The position numbers were made by a program, and so were the translations under genes. Shown here piece by piece: positions 1 to 8,907 of a DNA stretch of 64,000 bases (the first letter of the stretch is position 1; the number at the start of each line of letters is the position of its first letter). The notes below the pieces were generated by a model. It was not told where the DNA came from and did no database searches. It saw nothing but the letters and a program-made list of their open reading frames with translations. The stretch is from DATARH01 sp963847345 (GTDB lineage Bacteria; Pseudomonadota; Alphaproteobacteria; ATCC43930; CGMCC-115725): assembly GCA_963847345.1 (NCBI GenBank), contig CAWJZU010000008.1:1-64000 (forward strand), written 5' to 3'.

Positions 1-901
1 CCGGAAGCACTCCCGCCGACGGTGGCGGAAATCGCGATCGAGAACGCGGCGGCGCGGTGCTGATTGTGCGCCGGCACGGCAATCCGCTGGCCCCTATCCG
101 GCTCTTCCTCAGCCACGGCAACGGGTTCGCGATCGACGGCTATGTCGATTTCTGGAGCCGCTTTCTCGCGACTTCGACATCGTCGCGTTCGACATGCGCA
201 GCCACGGCGCAACCAAGTCGCCGAGCCGGCCAACCACGATACGCCCACATGGCGCGGGACATCGACGCGGTCGGCCGTGCGGTGCGCGCCGAATTCGGCG
301 GGAAGCCATCGGCCGGGCTGTTTCATTCAATGTCGGCGCAATCGGCGCTGCTTCAGACCATCGCCGGCCCGGTGCATTTCGACGCGCTGATCGCGTTCGA
401 TCCGCCGAACGTGCCAGCTCCGGGTCATCCGGCGCGCGACGCGATGGTCGGGTATGAGAACAAGCTGGCGAATTGGGCAAGCCAGCGTTCGACGTGCTTC
501 GCCGATCCAGCCGACCTCGCGGCCGATTTCGCGGCGACCCGCTCTGGACGGCGCTGGGCGCACGGCGCTTCCATGGCGATGGCGCGTGCCGTGCTTCGGC
601 CTAACAGTGGCGGCTGGGAACTCGCGTGCCCGCGCGAACGCGAGACCTCGATGTACCTGCAGGGAATCGATCTCGGGCTGTGGCCGAGCCGCGCCGATCT
701 GCCGATCCCGGTCGCCCTGATCGGCGCCGACCCGGACGCACCCTATCCCGCCGCAACCGCCCTATCGAACCATGCCCTGGCGCGGGAAGGCGGCTTCGAC
801 TACCGCGCGATCCCGGCACGAGCCACCTGCTGCAGCTCGAGGAACCGGCCGCCTGCGCGGAGGCGGCCGTGGCGGCGCTGGCCCGGCTCGGCCTCGCCTA
901 A
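1..901 (+). pseudogene. alpha/beta hydrolase, 5'-partial and frameshifted
   Basis: This is an alpha/beta-hydrolase-fold protein whose coding sequence enters from outside the window and changes frame at least four times. The pieces read in order: LPPTVAEIAIE (frame 1, up to about 50), then LFLSHGNGFAIDGYVDFWSRF (frame 3), then DFDIVAFDMRSHG (frame 2, about 170-230), then GLFHSMSAQSALL, which holds the probable nucleophile elbow (frame 3), and finally GTSHLLQLEEPAACAEA (frame 2), stopping at 901. The final segment has the GTSHLLQLEEP pattern that usually carries the catalytic His. No internal nonsense codon is seen once the frame is followed. The 3' end overlaps the convergent map stop by four bases. 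The substrate is unknown. Either a decaying gene or a stretch of poor consensus sequence would look like this. Confidence 0.6.
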
Positions 902-1785
902 CGGTCCGCCCCGCCGCCGAGATCATACGGCGGCCGGTGCAGCCCGGCCGGCGAGAGCGTGAAGATCTCGTAGCCGGTCGCGGTGACGCCGACCGTGTGC
1001 TCGAACTGGGCCGACAGCGAGCGGTCCTTGGTGACGGCGGTCCAGCCGTCGCTCAGCACCTTCACCTCGTAGCGGCCGGCATTGATCATCGGCTCGATGG
1101 TGAAGAACATGCCCTCGCGCAGCACCGGGCCGTCGCCGGGGCTGCCGAAATGCAGCATCGACGGCGCGTCGTGGAAGACCCGGCCGATGCCGTGGCCGCA
1201 GAAATCGCGCACCACCGAGAAGCGGTGGCTCTCGGCATAGCCCTGGATCGCGTCGCCGATCGCACCGAGCCGCGCGCCCGGCCGCACCACCGCGATGCCG
1301 CGCATCATCGCCTCGTAGGTGACGTCGACCAGCTTCTTCGCCTTCACGCCGATCTCGCCGACGAAGTACATCCGGCTGGTGTCGCCATGCCAGCCGTCGA
1401 GGATCGGTGTCACGTCGATATTGACGATGTCGCCGTCGAGCAGCCGGCGGTCGCCCGGAATGCCGTGGCAGACCACATGGTTGACCGAGGTGCAGATCGA
1501 TTTCGGGAAGCCGCGGTAGTTGAGCGGCGCCGGGATCGCGCCGCGATCGACGATAAAGTCGTGGCACAGCCGGTCGAGTTCGCCGGTCGTGACGCCGGGA
1601 CGCACATAGGGCGCGATGAAATCGAGCGTCTCCGCGGCCAGCGCGCCGGCCCGGCGCATGCCCTCGAACGCGTCGGGGCCATGGATCTTGATCTGGCCGC
1701 TGCGCACCGCGCCGCGTCCCGGTCCCGGGTTCGTCGCCGGGTGGATCGCCGCGTCGCGCTGTATGACCTGGGATTCCTGCTTCAC
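898..1785 (-). CDS. map: type I methionine aminopeptidase
   Basis: This cytosolic metalloenzyme removes the initiator methionine from nascent proteins. The 295-residue product has the pita-bread fold signatures: CTSVNHVVCHGIPGD, the two metal-binding Asp residues in NIDVTPILDGWHGDTS, the His in CGHGIGRVFH, and the two Glu ligands in FFTIEPM and SAQFEHTV. About 40 low-complexity residues precede the catalytic domain, a little longer than the usual 250-275 residue enzyme. The start is a GTG with a weak purine stretch upstream, so an internal start is possible. The gene is transcribed toward the broken hydrolase and is divergent from the MoaB/CinA-like gene. Essential housekeeping function; the identification is firm. 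Confidence 0.95.
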   Translation of the reverse strand: MKQESQVIQRDAAIHPATNPGPGRGAVRSGQIKIHGPDAFEGMRRAGALAAETLDFIAPYVRPGVTTGELDRLCHDFIVDRGAIPAPLNYRGFPKSICTSVNHVVCHGIPGDRRLLDGDIVNIDVTPILDGWHGDTSRMYFVGEIGVKAKKLVDVTYEAMMRGIAVVRPGARLGAIGDAIQGYAESHRFSVVRDFCGHGIGRVFHDAPSMLHFGSPGDGPVLREGMFFTIEPMINAGRYEVKVLSDGWTAVTKDRSLSAQFEHTVGVTATGYEIFTLSPAGLHRPPYDLGGGADR

Positions 1786-2005
1786 GTCTGTCGTTCTCTA
1801 GTCTGGCTCTGATTCTGGCCCTAACTCGGCCGCCAGCATCCGGATCGGCCATGGCAATATTCAAAGCGAAAGTAAGCTGCGGTCGGCGTCGGGGCAATCC
1901 TCGCCGGGTCAGGTTGTGCGTTGTCCCGGCTTTGCCTATCAATTCCGTTTTACAAGTCGGGCCGGACGCAGCGCCAGCCGACCGATCCGCCAGCGTGAGG
2001 AGCCG

Positions 2006-2794
2006 ATGAGCGAAGCCCCCCAGCCGCCCAACACCGAGCCGCAAAAAACCGTCACCGCCTGCGTCCTGATCATCGGCAACGAAATCCTCTCCGGCCGCAT
2101 CGACGACGCGAACCTCTCCTTTATCGCCCGCGGCCTGACTGATGTCGGCGTGCGGCTGCGCGAGGCGCGGGTTATCCCCGACGATCCCACGACGATCGTC
2201 GCGACCATCAACGAGGTGAGGGGAAAATTCGATTACGTCTTCACGACCGGCGGCATCGGTCCGACGCACGACGACATCACCGCCGAGTGCATTTCGGCGG
2301 CGTTCGGCGTGCCCTGGGTCGTGCATCCCGAGGCGCGCCGGCTGCTCGAAACCCATTATCCGCCCGGTGCGATCAACGAGGCGCGGCTGCGCATGGCGCG
2401 CATGCCGGAAGGCGCCGAGCTGCTGCTCAACCCGATCTCGCGCGCGCCCGGGTTCCGCATCGGCAACGTCTATGTGATGGCCGGCGTGCCGCAGGTCATG
2501 CAGGCGACCTTCACCGAGCTGAAATACCGCCTGCGCGGCGGCGCGAAAATGCTCAGTCGCGCGGTCAGTTGCGGTCTCGGCGAGGGGACGATCGCGGCCG
2601 ATTTGGCAGCCTTGCAGGAGCGCTACCCCGACCTCGAGATCGGCTCTTACCCGTATTTCCGCCGCAGCGATTTCGGCACCACGCTCGTCCTCCGCGGCAC
2701 CGACCCCGCCCGCCTCGCCGCCGCCGTCGCCGAGTTGATCACCCTGATCCGCACCCTCGGCGGCGTCCCCCAGGAAGCGGCGGCGGAAGGTTAG
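2006..2794 (+). CDS. MoaB/CinA-N-type molybdopterin-binding-domain protein
   Basis: This 262-residue protein belongs to the MoaB/Mog-like fold that forms the N-terminal half of CinA. It shows the domain hallmarks LIIGNEILSGRIDDAN at the start, FTTGGIGPTHDDIT in the middle (the GGxGPTxDD motif), and VYVMAGVPQVMQ further on. The C-terminal amidase (PncC) domain of full-length CinA is absent, so this is the stand-alone form common in alphaproteobacteria. Its exact substrate is unclear; a role in molybdenum cofactor or nucleotide metabolism is usually assumed. The ATG at 2006 is preceded by GTGAGGAG at good spacing, so it is preferred over more upstream in-frame starts. Confidence 0.88.
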   Translation: MSEAPQPPNTEPQKTVTACVLIIGNEILSGRIDDANLSFIARGLTDVGVRLREARVIPDDPTTIVATINEVRGKFDYVFTTGGIGPTHDDITAECISAAFGVPWVVHPEARRLLETHYPPGAINEARLRMARMPEGAELLLNPISRAPGFRIGNVYVMAGVPQVMQATFTELKYRLRGGAKMLSRAVSCGLGEGTIAADLAALQERYPDLEIGSYPYFRRSDFGTTLVLRGTDPARLAAAVAELITLIRTLGGVPQEAAAEG

Positions 2795-2915
2795 GCGGGC
2801 CGGCGCGTGGAACTTTCCTGAGCGTTAAGCCGACGACTTCCTGGATACTTCAGAAAATTTGCCATAATAAGGATTTATGCGACTTCGGTCGGAAGCCGCG
2901 GATTGCCCATCGTGT

Positions 2916-3021
2916 CGCGGCCGCACGACAGCATGGGCTTCGCGCTAATCGGTACATTCTACGCCCGGCATCATATCACGGCCGCACAGCATGGGCTTCG
3001 CATTGCTCAGCCCATCCTACG
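2916..3021. repeat. two imperfect direct copies of an intergenic repeat unit
   Basis: Two copies of an element of about 46 bases lie head to tail: 2916-2963 and 2977-3021. Both contain GGCCGCAC, then CAGCATGGGCTTCGC, and end in ATTCTACG or ATCCTACG. The second copy is itself palindromic (TGGGCTTCGC ... GCTCAGCCCA). The same consensus (GGG-TTCGC-GCTC-CCC-CCTAC) recurs in the long inverted repeat at 47861-47943, so this seems to be a dispersed intergenic family. It lies between convergent genes and could serve as a bidirectional hairpin terminator. Confidence 0.55.
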
Positions 3022-3034
3022 ATGGTGGTGGCGG

Positions 3035-3838
3035 TTAGCCCTTCACCGAATCGAGCGTGGGCAGGCGGTAGCGGTCTTGCGGGTCGTCCCAGCCTTTCCA
3101 GTTCGGGCGGCGCTTTTCGGCGAAGGCGGCGCGCAATTCCATGCGGTCGCTGAGCGCGCCGTGCTGGTGCAGGGCCTCGGCGAGACGCTGCTGCTCCGCG
3201 GTCGGCGCCGGGCGCATCTGGCGCATCATATGGACGGTGTTGACGCGCGAGGCCGGCGGCAGGGTCAGGAGATGCTCGGCCATCGCGATGGCGGTCGGGA
3301 TCAGCTCGGCCTGCTCGGCGAGGCGGTTCAGAAAGCCGATCTCGTAGAAGCGTTCGGCGGTAAAGCGGTAGCCAAGCGCCATCTCCATCGCGATCGGGTA
3401 GGGCAGGTTGGCGATGTGACCATGATTGTAGCCGCCGACCAGCCAGCGCTTGGCCTCGGAAACCTCGAACACGGCGCCTTTCGCCGCGACCCGCAGGTCG
3501 GTGCGCTCGACGAGCATGAACCCGCCGCCCATCGCGAAGCCGTTGACCGCGGCAATCACCGGCTTTTCGAGCGCGCCGGTCATGAACGGGTCCTCGATCG
3601 CCGGCCGCGCGCCGCCGGGTGCGCCGCGCTGCAGACTCTCCTTCATGTCCTCGCCGGCGCAGAAGCCGCGCCCGGAGCCGGTGAAGATCGCGACCTCGAA
3701 CCGGTCGTCATGACGGAATTGCGTCCAGGTCTCGGCGAGCGCGGTGCGCAGCTCGGCGTTCAGCGCGTTGAGCCGCTCCGGGCGGTTCATTCGCACGATC
3801 AGGATCTGCCCGTGTTCCTCGGTCTCGACGACGGCCAT
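3035..3838 (-). CDS. enoyl-CoA hydratase/isomerase family protein
   Basis: This crotonase-fold protein of 267 residues probably hydrates or isomerises an enoyl-CoA thioester in fatty-acid or aromatic-acid breakdown. The oxyanion-hole segments are visible: GRGFCAGEDMKE (about residues 56-67) and NGFAMGGGFML (about 99-109). The usual second catalytic Glu region reads GAVFEVSEAKRWLVGG, which departs from the classical ECH1 pattern, so the precise substrate is open. The gene stands alone, convergent with the MoaB/CinA-like gene, upstream of a small putative ORF. The ATG start gives a family-typical N-terminus (VRMNRPERLNALN). Confidence 0.9.
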   Translation of the reverse strand: MAVVETEEHGQILIVRMNRPERLNALNAELRTALAETWTQFRHDDRFEVAIFTGSGRGFCAGEDMKESLQRGAPGGARPAIEDPFMTGALEKPVIAAVNGFAMGGGFMLVERTDLRVAAKGAVFEVSEAKRWLVGGYNHGHIANLPYPIAMEMALGYRFTAERFYEIGFLNRLAEQAELIPTAIAMAEHLLTLPPASRVNTVHMMRQMRPAPTAEQQRLAEALHQHGALSDRMELRAAFAEKRRPNWKGWDDPQDRYRLPTLDSVKG

Positions 3839-3947
3839 TGCGCCCTCCGGTCGCGTTGGGTTGCGGCGGCGCGCAACCTAGCATCCCCAGGCGTGCGGGC
3901 AACACCCGGCAGGCGGCAAAAGCGCGGTTTGCCAGCGCGGACAGCCG

Positions 3948-4208
3948 TCAGCGGTTGCGTCGCAGCTCGGGTCCCGAGGCGGCGTCGACGATGTCGCCCT
4001 CGGTGTCGATCGGGCCGCGTTCGCTGTCGCGGTCCCAAGCGATCGCGGCACCGCCGTGGACCGGGCAGTTCTCGTCGATTTCCAGCTCACGCCCGGCAGT
4101 TTCCGGCGCGTGACCAGGATCGGGGCAGGTGCAGCCCTGGGCATGCGCCTCGGGCGAGCCCGGGAGCGGCGATAGGCGGTCGGGGGTTGTTCGGCGGTCT
4201 TCTGTCAT
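3948..4208 (-). CDS. small cysteine-containing hypothetical protein
   Basis: This open frame of 86 residues is proposed because of its CTCPDPGH and ENCPVHGG cysteine/histidine motifs, which resemble the CxCP...CPVHG arrangement of small proteins that may bind a metal. The rest is acidic and low in complexity. The frame stays open upstream, so the ATG at 4208 is a guess based on where the conserved-looking part begins; no strong ribosome binding site precedes it. It sits between the enoyl-CoA hydratase and the divergent CoA-transferase operon. It may not be expressed; function unknown. Confidence 0.35.
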   Translation of the reverse strand: MTEDRRTTPDRLSPLPGSPEAHAQGCTCPDPGHAPETAGRELEIDENCPVHGGAAIAWDRDSERGPIDTEGDIVDAASGPELRRNR

Positions 4209-4409
4209 ACCCGCAAGAACCAGAACAGGGCCGGTTTGTTCCCGGCCCCGCGTCGAGGCAAACGGAGGTGGGCCGAATTGGACCCCGGATGATCCGCCAA
4301 ACTGGCTGGATTGACCCGCCAAATTGACAGCCGGGGCGCCCCGGCTCTATGACCGGACGCCACTGAGACCCGGACGCTACCGGGCCCATTACGGCCAAGG
4401 GATGTTGCG

Positions 4410-5117
4410 ATGGCGAACAAGGTCTATCCCGATGCCGCGGCGGCGCTCCAGGGGCTGCTGCGCGACGGCATGACGATGATGGCCGGCGGGTTCGGCCTGT
4501 GCGGCATCCCCGAAAAATTGATCCTGGCGATCCGCGACGCGGGGGTGAGGGACCTCACATTCGTCTCGAACAATGCCGGTATCGACGGCGCCGGTCTCGG
4601 CCTGCTGCTCGAGACCCGGCAGATCCGCAAGATGATCTCGTCCTATGTCGGCGAGAACCGGCTGTTCGCCGATCTCTATCTGAAAGGCGAACTCGACCTC
4701 GAATTCAACCCGCAGGGCACCCTCGCCGAGCGCATCCGGGCCGGCGGCGCCGGCATCCCGGCGTTCTTCACGAAAACCGGCGTCGGCACGCTCGTCGCCG
4801 AGGGAAAGGAATTGCGCGAGTTCGACGGCGAGACTTATGTCATGGAGCGCGGCATTGTCGCCGACCTGTCGATCGTGCATGCCTGGAAGGGCGACCGCGA
4901 GGGCAATCTCGTTTATCGCAAGACCGCGCGGAATTTCAATCCGGTGATGGCGACCGCCAGCAGGGTGACGGTGGCCGAGGTCGAGCATCTGGTCGAACCC
5001 GGCGAGATCGACCCGGACCACATCCATACGCCGGGGATATTTGTGCAGCGCCTCGTGCATTACCCGAACTATGAGAAGCGCATCGAGCAGCGCACGGTCA
5101 GGAAGCGCGAGGCCTGA
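4410..5117 (+). CDS. 3-oxoacid CoA-transferase subunit A
   Basis: This is the alpha subunit of a family I CoA-transferase, which moves CoA from succinyl-CoA or a similar donor to a 3-oxo acid. The 235-residue product has the GGFGLCGIPEKLI glycine-rich loop near the N-terminus, LTFVSNNAG, GELDLEFNPQGTLAERIRAG, and GNLVYRKTARNFNPVMA, all standard for SCOT/ScoA-like subunits. The catalytic Glu lies on the beta subunit encoded 19 bases downstream, so the two genes form an operon. The pattern fits acetoacetate (ScoA) better than 3-oxoadipate, but motifs alone do not settle the substrate. A second CoA-transferase pair is at 61382-62774. Confidence 0.92.
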   Translation: MANKVYPDAAAALQGLLRDGMTMMAGGFGLCGIPEKLILAIRDAGVRDLTFVSNNAGIDGAGLGLLLETRQIRKMISSYVGENRLFADLYLKGELDLEFNPQGTLAERIRAGGAGIPAFFTKTGVGTLVAEGKELREFDGETYVMERGIVADLSIVHAWKGDREGNLVYRKTARNFNPVMATASRVTVAEVEHLVEPGEIDPDHIHTPGIFVQRLVHYPNYEKRIEQRTVRKREA

Positions 5118-5136
5118 GACAGAAGGAGCGAGCGAT

Positions 5137-5784
5137 ATGCCCTGGTCACGCGACGATATGGCGCGGCGGGCCGCCGCCGAGCTTCGGGACGGGTTTTACG
5201 TCAATCTCGGGATCGGCATTCCGACGCTGGTGTCGAACTTCATCCCGCCCGGCATTACCGTGCAGCTGCAAAGCGAGAACGGCATGATGGGGATGGGGCC
5301 GTTCCCCTATGAGGGTGAGGAGGACCCCGACCTGATCAATGCCGGGAAGCAGACCGTCACCGAATTGCCGAGCACCAGCTATTTCGACAGCGCGCAATCG
5401 TTCGGCATGATCCGCGGCGGACATATCGACCTGTCGATCCTCGGCGCGATGCAGGTCTCCGAACACGGCGATCTGGCGAACTGGATGATCCCCGGACGCA
5501 TGGTCAAGGGAATGGGCGGCGCGATGGACCTTGTGGCCGGGGTCAAGCGCGTTATCGTGCTGATGGAGCACACCGCCAGGGGCGAGCCGAAGCTGCTGCA
5601 CCGCTGCAACCTGCCGCTGACCGGAGCGGGGGTCGTCGATATGGTGATCACCGATCTAGCGGTCTTCGCGATCGACAGGAAGGGCGGCGGCATGGAGCTG
5701 ATCGAGCTCGCTCCCGACGTGTCGCTGGCCGACGTCATTCGGCAGACCGAGGCCGCGTTCCGAGCCCGCCCCGGCCTGGGGTAA
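5137..5784 (+). CDS. 3-oxoacid CoA-transferase subunit B
   Basis: This is the beta subunit of the CoA-transferase begun at 4410. Its 215 residues include GIGIPTLVSNFIPPG and the catalytic motif LQSENGMMGMGP, in which the Glu forms the covalent acyl/CoA intermediate. Later blocks (FGMIRGGHIDLSILGAMQVS, GDLANWMIPGRMVKGMGGAMD) are also diagnostic. The ATG at 5137 follows AGAAGGAGCGAG at good spacing; an in-frame start upstream would lie inside the subunit A gene and is rejected. Works as a heteromer with the preceding gene in ketone-body or branched-acid metabolism. Confidence 0.92.
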   Translation: MPWSRDDMARRAAAELRDGFYVNLGIGIPTLVSNFIPPGITVQLQSENGMMGMGPFPYEGEEDPDLINAGKQTVTELPSTSYFDSAQSFGMIRGGHIDLSILGAMQVSEHGDLANWMIPGRMVKGMGGAMDLVAGVKRVIVLMEHTARGEPKLLHRCNLPLTGAGVVDMVITDLAVFAIDRKGGGMELIELAPDVSLADVIRQTEAAFRARPGLG

Positions 5785-6155
5785 CGCGCGGGGCCGGATT
5801 ATTGCACCGGACGCGCGGCGGCGAACCATGATGTCCGCGAACGCGGCGGCGTCCTCAATGGCGGCGCCGATCTGATCATCAGCGGCGACGGCGACCTGCC
5901 GATTTTCGCCGGTGGCATTCAAGAGCGACCCATATATGCATGGTTCGCTGAACTTGCCGATGCAAACTCGTTTGGAGCCGCTCGTCAGGATATTTTCCTA
6001 TCGGTGTTCGTCGTATTTATACGAGCGGTCTTTCGTAAGTGCTGAAAAGCAGGAGAATTGGTGCTTGGCAGGCCCGCAGGGAGTCATCATCGACCAATCA
6101 CGCGGAACACTGACACCGCAAAGCGTGTCGGATTTGCAATTCATGGAGGGGGTAG
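5785..6155. other. gap holding a PIN-like fragment (5824-5934) and the glycosidase leader
   Basis: No intact gene is seen here. A short plus-strand frame at about 5824-5934 reads VLNGGADLIISGDGDLPIF, which resembles the central motif of PIN-domain toxins (ADxIVSGDxDLL). It lacks an N-terminus and drifts into unrelated sequence, so at best it is a relic. The second half of the gap is AT-richer and forms the leader of the GH63 gene, ending in the ribosome binding site GGAGGGGG before the ATG at 6156. I could not assign promoter boxes with confidence. Confidence 0.3.
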
Positions 6156-8873
6156 ATGCCAGAAACGAACAGACAAAGCCTGGAAACAATGGAAGCAAAA
6201 CGGCTGCTCGATGCGCGCGACGGAACTCCGTGGCGGCTATGGGGACCATATCTCAGCGAACGGCAATGGGGGACCGTCCGCGAAGACTATAGCGAGGGCG
6301 GCAACGCCTGGGACTACTTTACCCATGATCAGGCGCGCTCACGCGCTTATCACTGGGGTGAGGACGGGCTCGCGGGCTTCAGCGACGAGAAACAACGGCT
6401 ATGCTTCTCGATCGCTCTGTGGAACGGGAAGGACCCGATCCTCAAGGAACGGCTGTTCGGTCTGACCAACAGCGAGGGGAACCACGGCGAAGACGTCAAG
6501 GAATATTACTTCTATCTCGACAGCACGCCGACCCACTCGTATATGAAATATCTTTATAAATATCCGCAGAATGCATACCCTTATAGCGATCTCATCGAGA
6601 CAAGCCGGCGGCGCGGCCGCAATGACACGGAGTACGAACTACTCGATACTGGGATATTCAACGAAGATCGATATTTTGATGTGTTTGTCGAGTACGCCAA
6701 GGCAGCGCCCGGCGATATCCTGATTCAGATCGGCCTGTGCAATCGGGGTCCGGAGGCTGCGACGTTGCACCTGCTGCCGAGCTTGTACTTCCGTAACAGC
6801 TGGACGTGGTGGCCGGATCACGAGAAGCCCTCGCTGCGCGAGACAAAGGGGAAAAACGGCGCCGTCACGATCGAGGCGACGCATCCGGAGTTGGGTGACT
6901 ATTCGCTGTCATGCGAGGGCAGTCCGGCGCTGTTGTTCACCGAAAACGAGACCAACAACGAGCGGATCTTCGGCACGCCGAACGCGCGCCCCTATGTCAA
7001 GGATGCGTTCCACGACTATGTCGTGGCCGGCAGACAGGATGCCGTCAACCCGAACCGGACCGGCACCAAGGCCGCCGCGTACTATCAGGTAACCGTAGAG
7101 GCGGGGCAGACCTCGGTCATCCGCCTGCGGCTCGGCGACAGTCCCCTCGATGCGCCATTCGATGGTCAATTTGCTCGAATCGTCGATATGCGCCGGCGCG
7201 AGGCCGACGAGTTTTACCGGGCGATCACCCCGGCCGGTGTAAGTGACGACGCGGCCAATGTGATGCGGCAGGCCCTGGCCGGCATGCTGTGGAGCAAGCA
7301 GTATTTCTTTTACGACACCGACAAATGGCTGGAGGAACACGGCGCCGACCCGCTGCACCCCTACACACGCCAGGGAGTCCGCAACCGCGAGTGGTTCCAC
7401 CTGATCGGCGATAATGTCATCTCGATGCCCGACAAATGGGAATACCCGTGGTTTGCCGCCTGGGATCTGGCGTTCCACACAATCGCCCTGGCCAGCGTCG
7501 ACATCGATTTTGCCAAGCAGCAGCTCAACCTGCTGCTCAACCAGCTCTACCTGCACCCGACCGGTCAAATCCCGGCCTATGAGTGGAATTTCAGCGACGT
7601 GAACCCGCCGGTGCAGGCATGGGCGGCGATTTATGTCTATCGCATGGAACAGGCGTTGCGGGGCAAGACGGATATCGACTTCCTGAAGGGGGTGTTCGGC
7701 AAGCTTTCGGCGAATTTCGGCTGGTGGGTGAATCGCAAGGACCGATTCGGCCGCAGCCTGTTCGAGGGCGGGTTTCTCGGGCTCGACAATATCGGGGTGT
7801 TCGATCGCAGCGCGCCATTGCCGACCGGCGGCCATCTCGAGCAGGCGGATGGCACGGCCTGGGTGGCCTTGTTCTGTCAGAACATGCTGGAAATCGCCGC
7901 CGAGCTTGCGGCGCACGATCGGACCTACGAGGAGCTGGCAGTAAATTACGCGATCGAGTTCCTGCTGATCGCCCGCGCGATGAACGGCATCGGTGCGGGC
8001 GGCATGTGGGACGAGGAGGACGGCTTCTATTACGACGTGCTGCGGCTGCCCGACGGCAGCTCGCAGCGCCTCAAGGTGCGCTCGATGGTTGGCCTCCTGC
8101 CGCTCTGCGCCACGACGATGATCGAGAAGTGGCAGCGGGAACGGGCCCCGACTCTCGTGCAGCATATTCGCGAGCGCCTCGATCGCATGCCGGAGCTTCG
8201 CGAATTGATCCACGCGACCGGTCCAGGCCACTTTGGCGTCGCCGAACGCGGCATCTACAGTCTGGTCAATGAGCAGCGGTTACGCCGGATCCTGACCCGT
8301 ATGCTCGACGAGAACGAGTTTCTCAGCCCCTACGGCATCCGCTCGCTGTCCCGCTACCATGCCGAGCATCCCTATGTCTTTTCGGTCGGCGGTCAGGAAT
8401 TTCGGGTCGGCTATCTGCCGGCGGAGTCGGACAGCGGCATGTTCGGCGGCAACTCGAACTGGCGCGGTCCGGTGTGGCTGCCGGTCAACGCGCTGATAAT
8501 CCGCTCGCTGCTGCACTACTACGCGTATCACGGCGACAATTTCAAGATCGAGTGCCCGACCGGGTCCGGCAAGCTGATGAACCTGTTCGAGGTGGCGCAC
8601 GAGATCGCCAATCGGCTGACGCGGATCTTTCTGCGCGATGAAACCGGCCGGCGGCCTGTGTACGGCGGCAGCGAAAAATTCCAGAACGACCCCCACTGGC
8701 GCGACCATCTGCTGTTCTACGAGTATTTTCACGGCGACAATGGCGCCGGTATCGGTGCCAGCCATCAGACCGGGTGGACCGGCGGGGTCGCCACGCTGAT
8801 CGAACTTTTCGGTAAGCTCGACGCGCAAGCTTTGCTGCGCGGTGGGACCGAAGCCGCCTTCAGCCGAGAATAA
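6156..8873 (+). CDS. GH63-type glucosidase / mannosylglycerate-hydrolase-like (alpha/alpha)6 enzyme
   Basis: This intact 905-residue protein is a GH63-like glycoside hydrolase with an N-terminal beta-sandwich (about 1-380) and a C-terminal (alpha/alpha)6 barrel. Typical blocks are WGPYLSERQWGTVREDYS at the N-terminus, KWEYPWFAAWDLAFH (the Asp, about residue 437, is a likely general acid), and FGGNSNWRGPVWLPVN near residue 765, the family's conserved RGPxW segment. There is no signal peptide, so it should act in the cytoplasm, on alpha-glucosides or compatible-solute glycosides. A GH13 enzyme follows 34 bases downstream, so the two are probably co-transcribed. Exact substrate unknown. Confidence 0.85.
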   Translation: MPETNRQSLETMEAKRLLDARDGTPWRLWGPYLSERQWGTVREDYSEGGNAWDYFTHDQARSRAYHWGEDGLAGFSDEKQRLCFSIALWNGKDPILKERLFGLTNSEGNHGEDVKEYYFYLDSTPTHSYMKYLYKYPQNAYPYSDLIETSRRRGRNDTEYELLDTGIFNEDRYFDVFVEYAKAAPGDILIQIGLCNRGPEAATLHLLPSLYFRNSWTWWPDHEKPSLRETKGKNGAVTIEATHPELGDYSLSCEGSPALLFTENETNNERIFGTPNARPYVKDAFHDYVVAGRQDAVNPNRTGTKAAAYYQVTVEAGQTSVIRLRLGDSPLDAPFDGQFARIVDMRRREADEFYRAITPAGVSDDAANVMRQALAGMLWSKQYFFYDTDKWLEEHGADPLHPYTRQGVRNREWFHLIGDNVISMPDKWEYPWFAAWDLAFHTIALASVDIDFAKQQLNLLLNQLYLHPTGQIPAYEWNFSDVNPPVQAWAAIYVYRMEQALRGKTDIDFLKGVFGKLSANFGWWVNRKDRFGRSLFEGGFLGLDNIGVFDRSAPLPTGGHLEQADGTAWVALFCQNMLEIAAELAAHDRTYEELAVNYAIEFLLIARAMNGIGAGGMWDEEDGFYYDVLRLPDGSSQRLKVRSMVGLLPLCATTMIEKWQRERAPTLVQHIRERLDRMPELRELIHATGPGHFGVAERGIYSLVNEQRLRRILTRMLDENEFLSPYGIRSLSRYHAEHPYVFSVGGQEFRVGYLPAESDSGMFGGNSNWRGPVWLPVNALIIRSLLHYYAYHGDNFKIECPTGSGKLMNLFEVAHEIANRLTRIFLRDETGRRPVYGGSEKFQNDPHWRDHLLFYEYFHGDNGAGIGASHQTGWTGGVATLIELFGKLDAQALLRGGTEAAFSRE

Positions 8874-8907
8874 GGAATAATCCTCCAACAACGAGGGGAG
8901 AAAATCC

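Noticed and set aside
923..2356. 477-codon minus-strand frame overlapping map
   Set aside because: Its frame is offset from map, which has all the catalytic residues; the long open frame is due to high GC.
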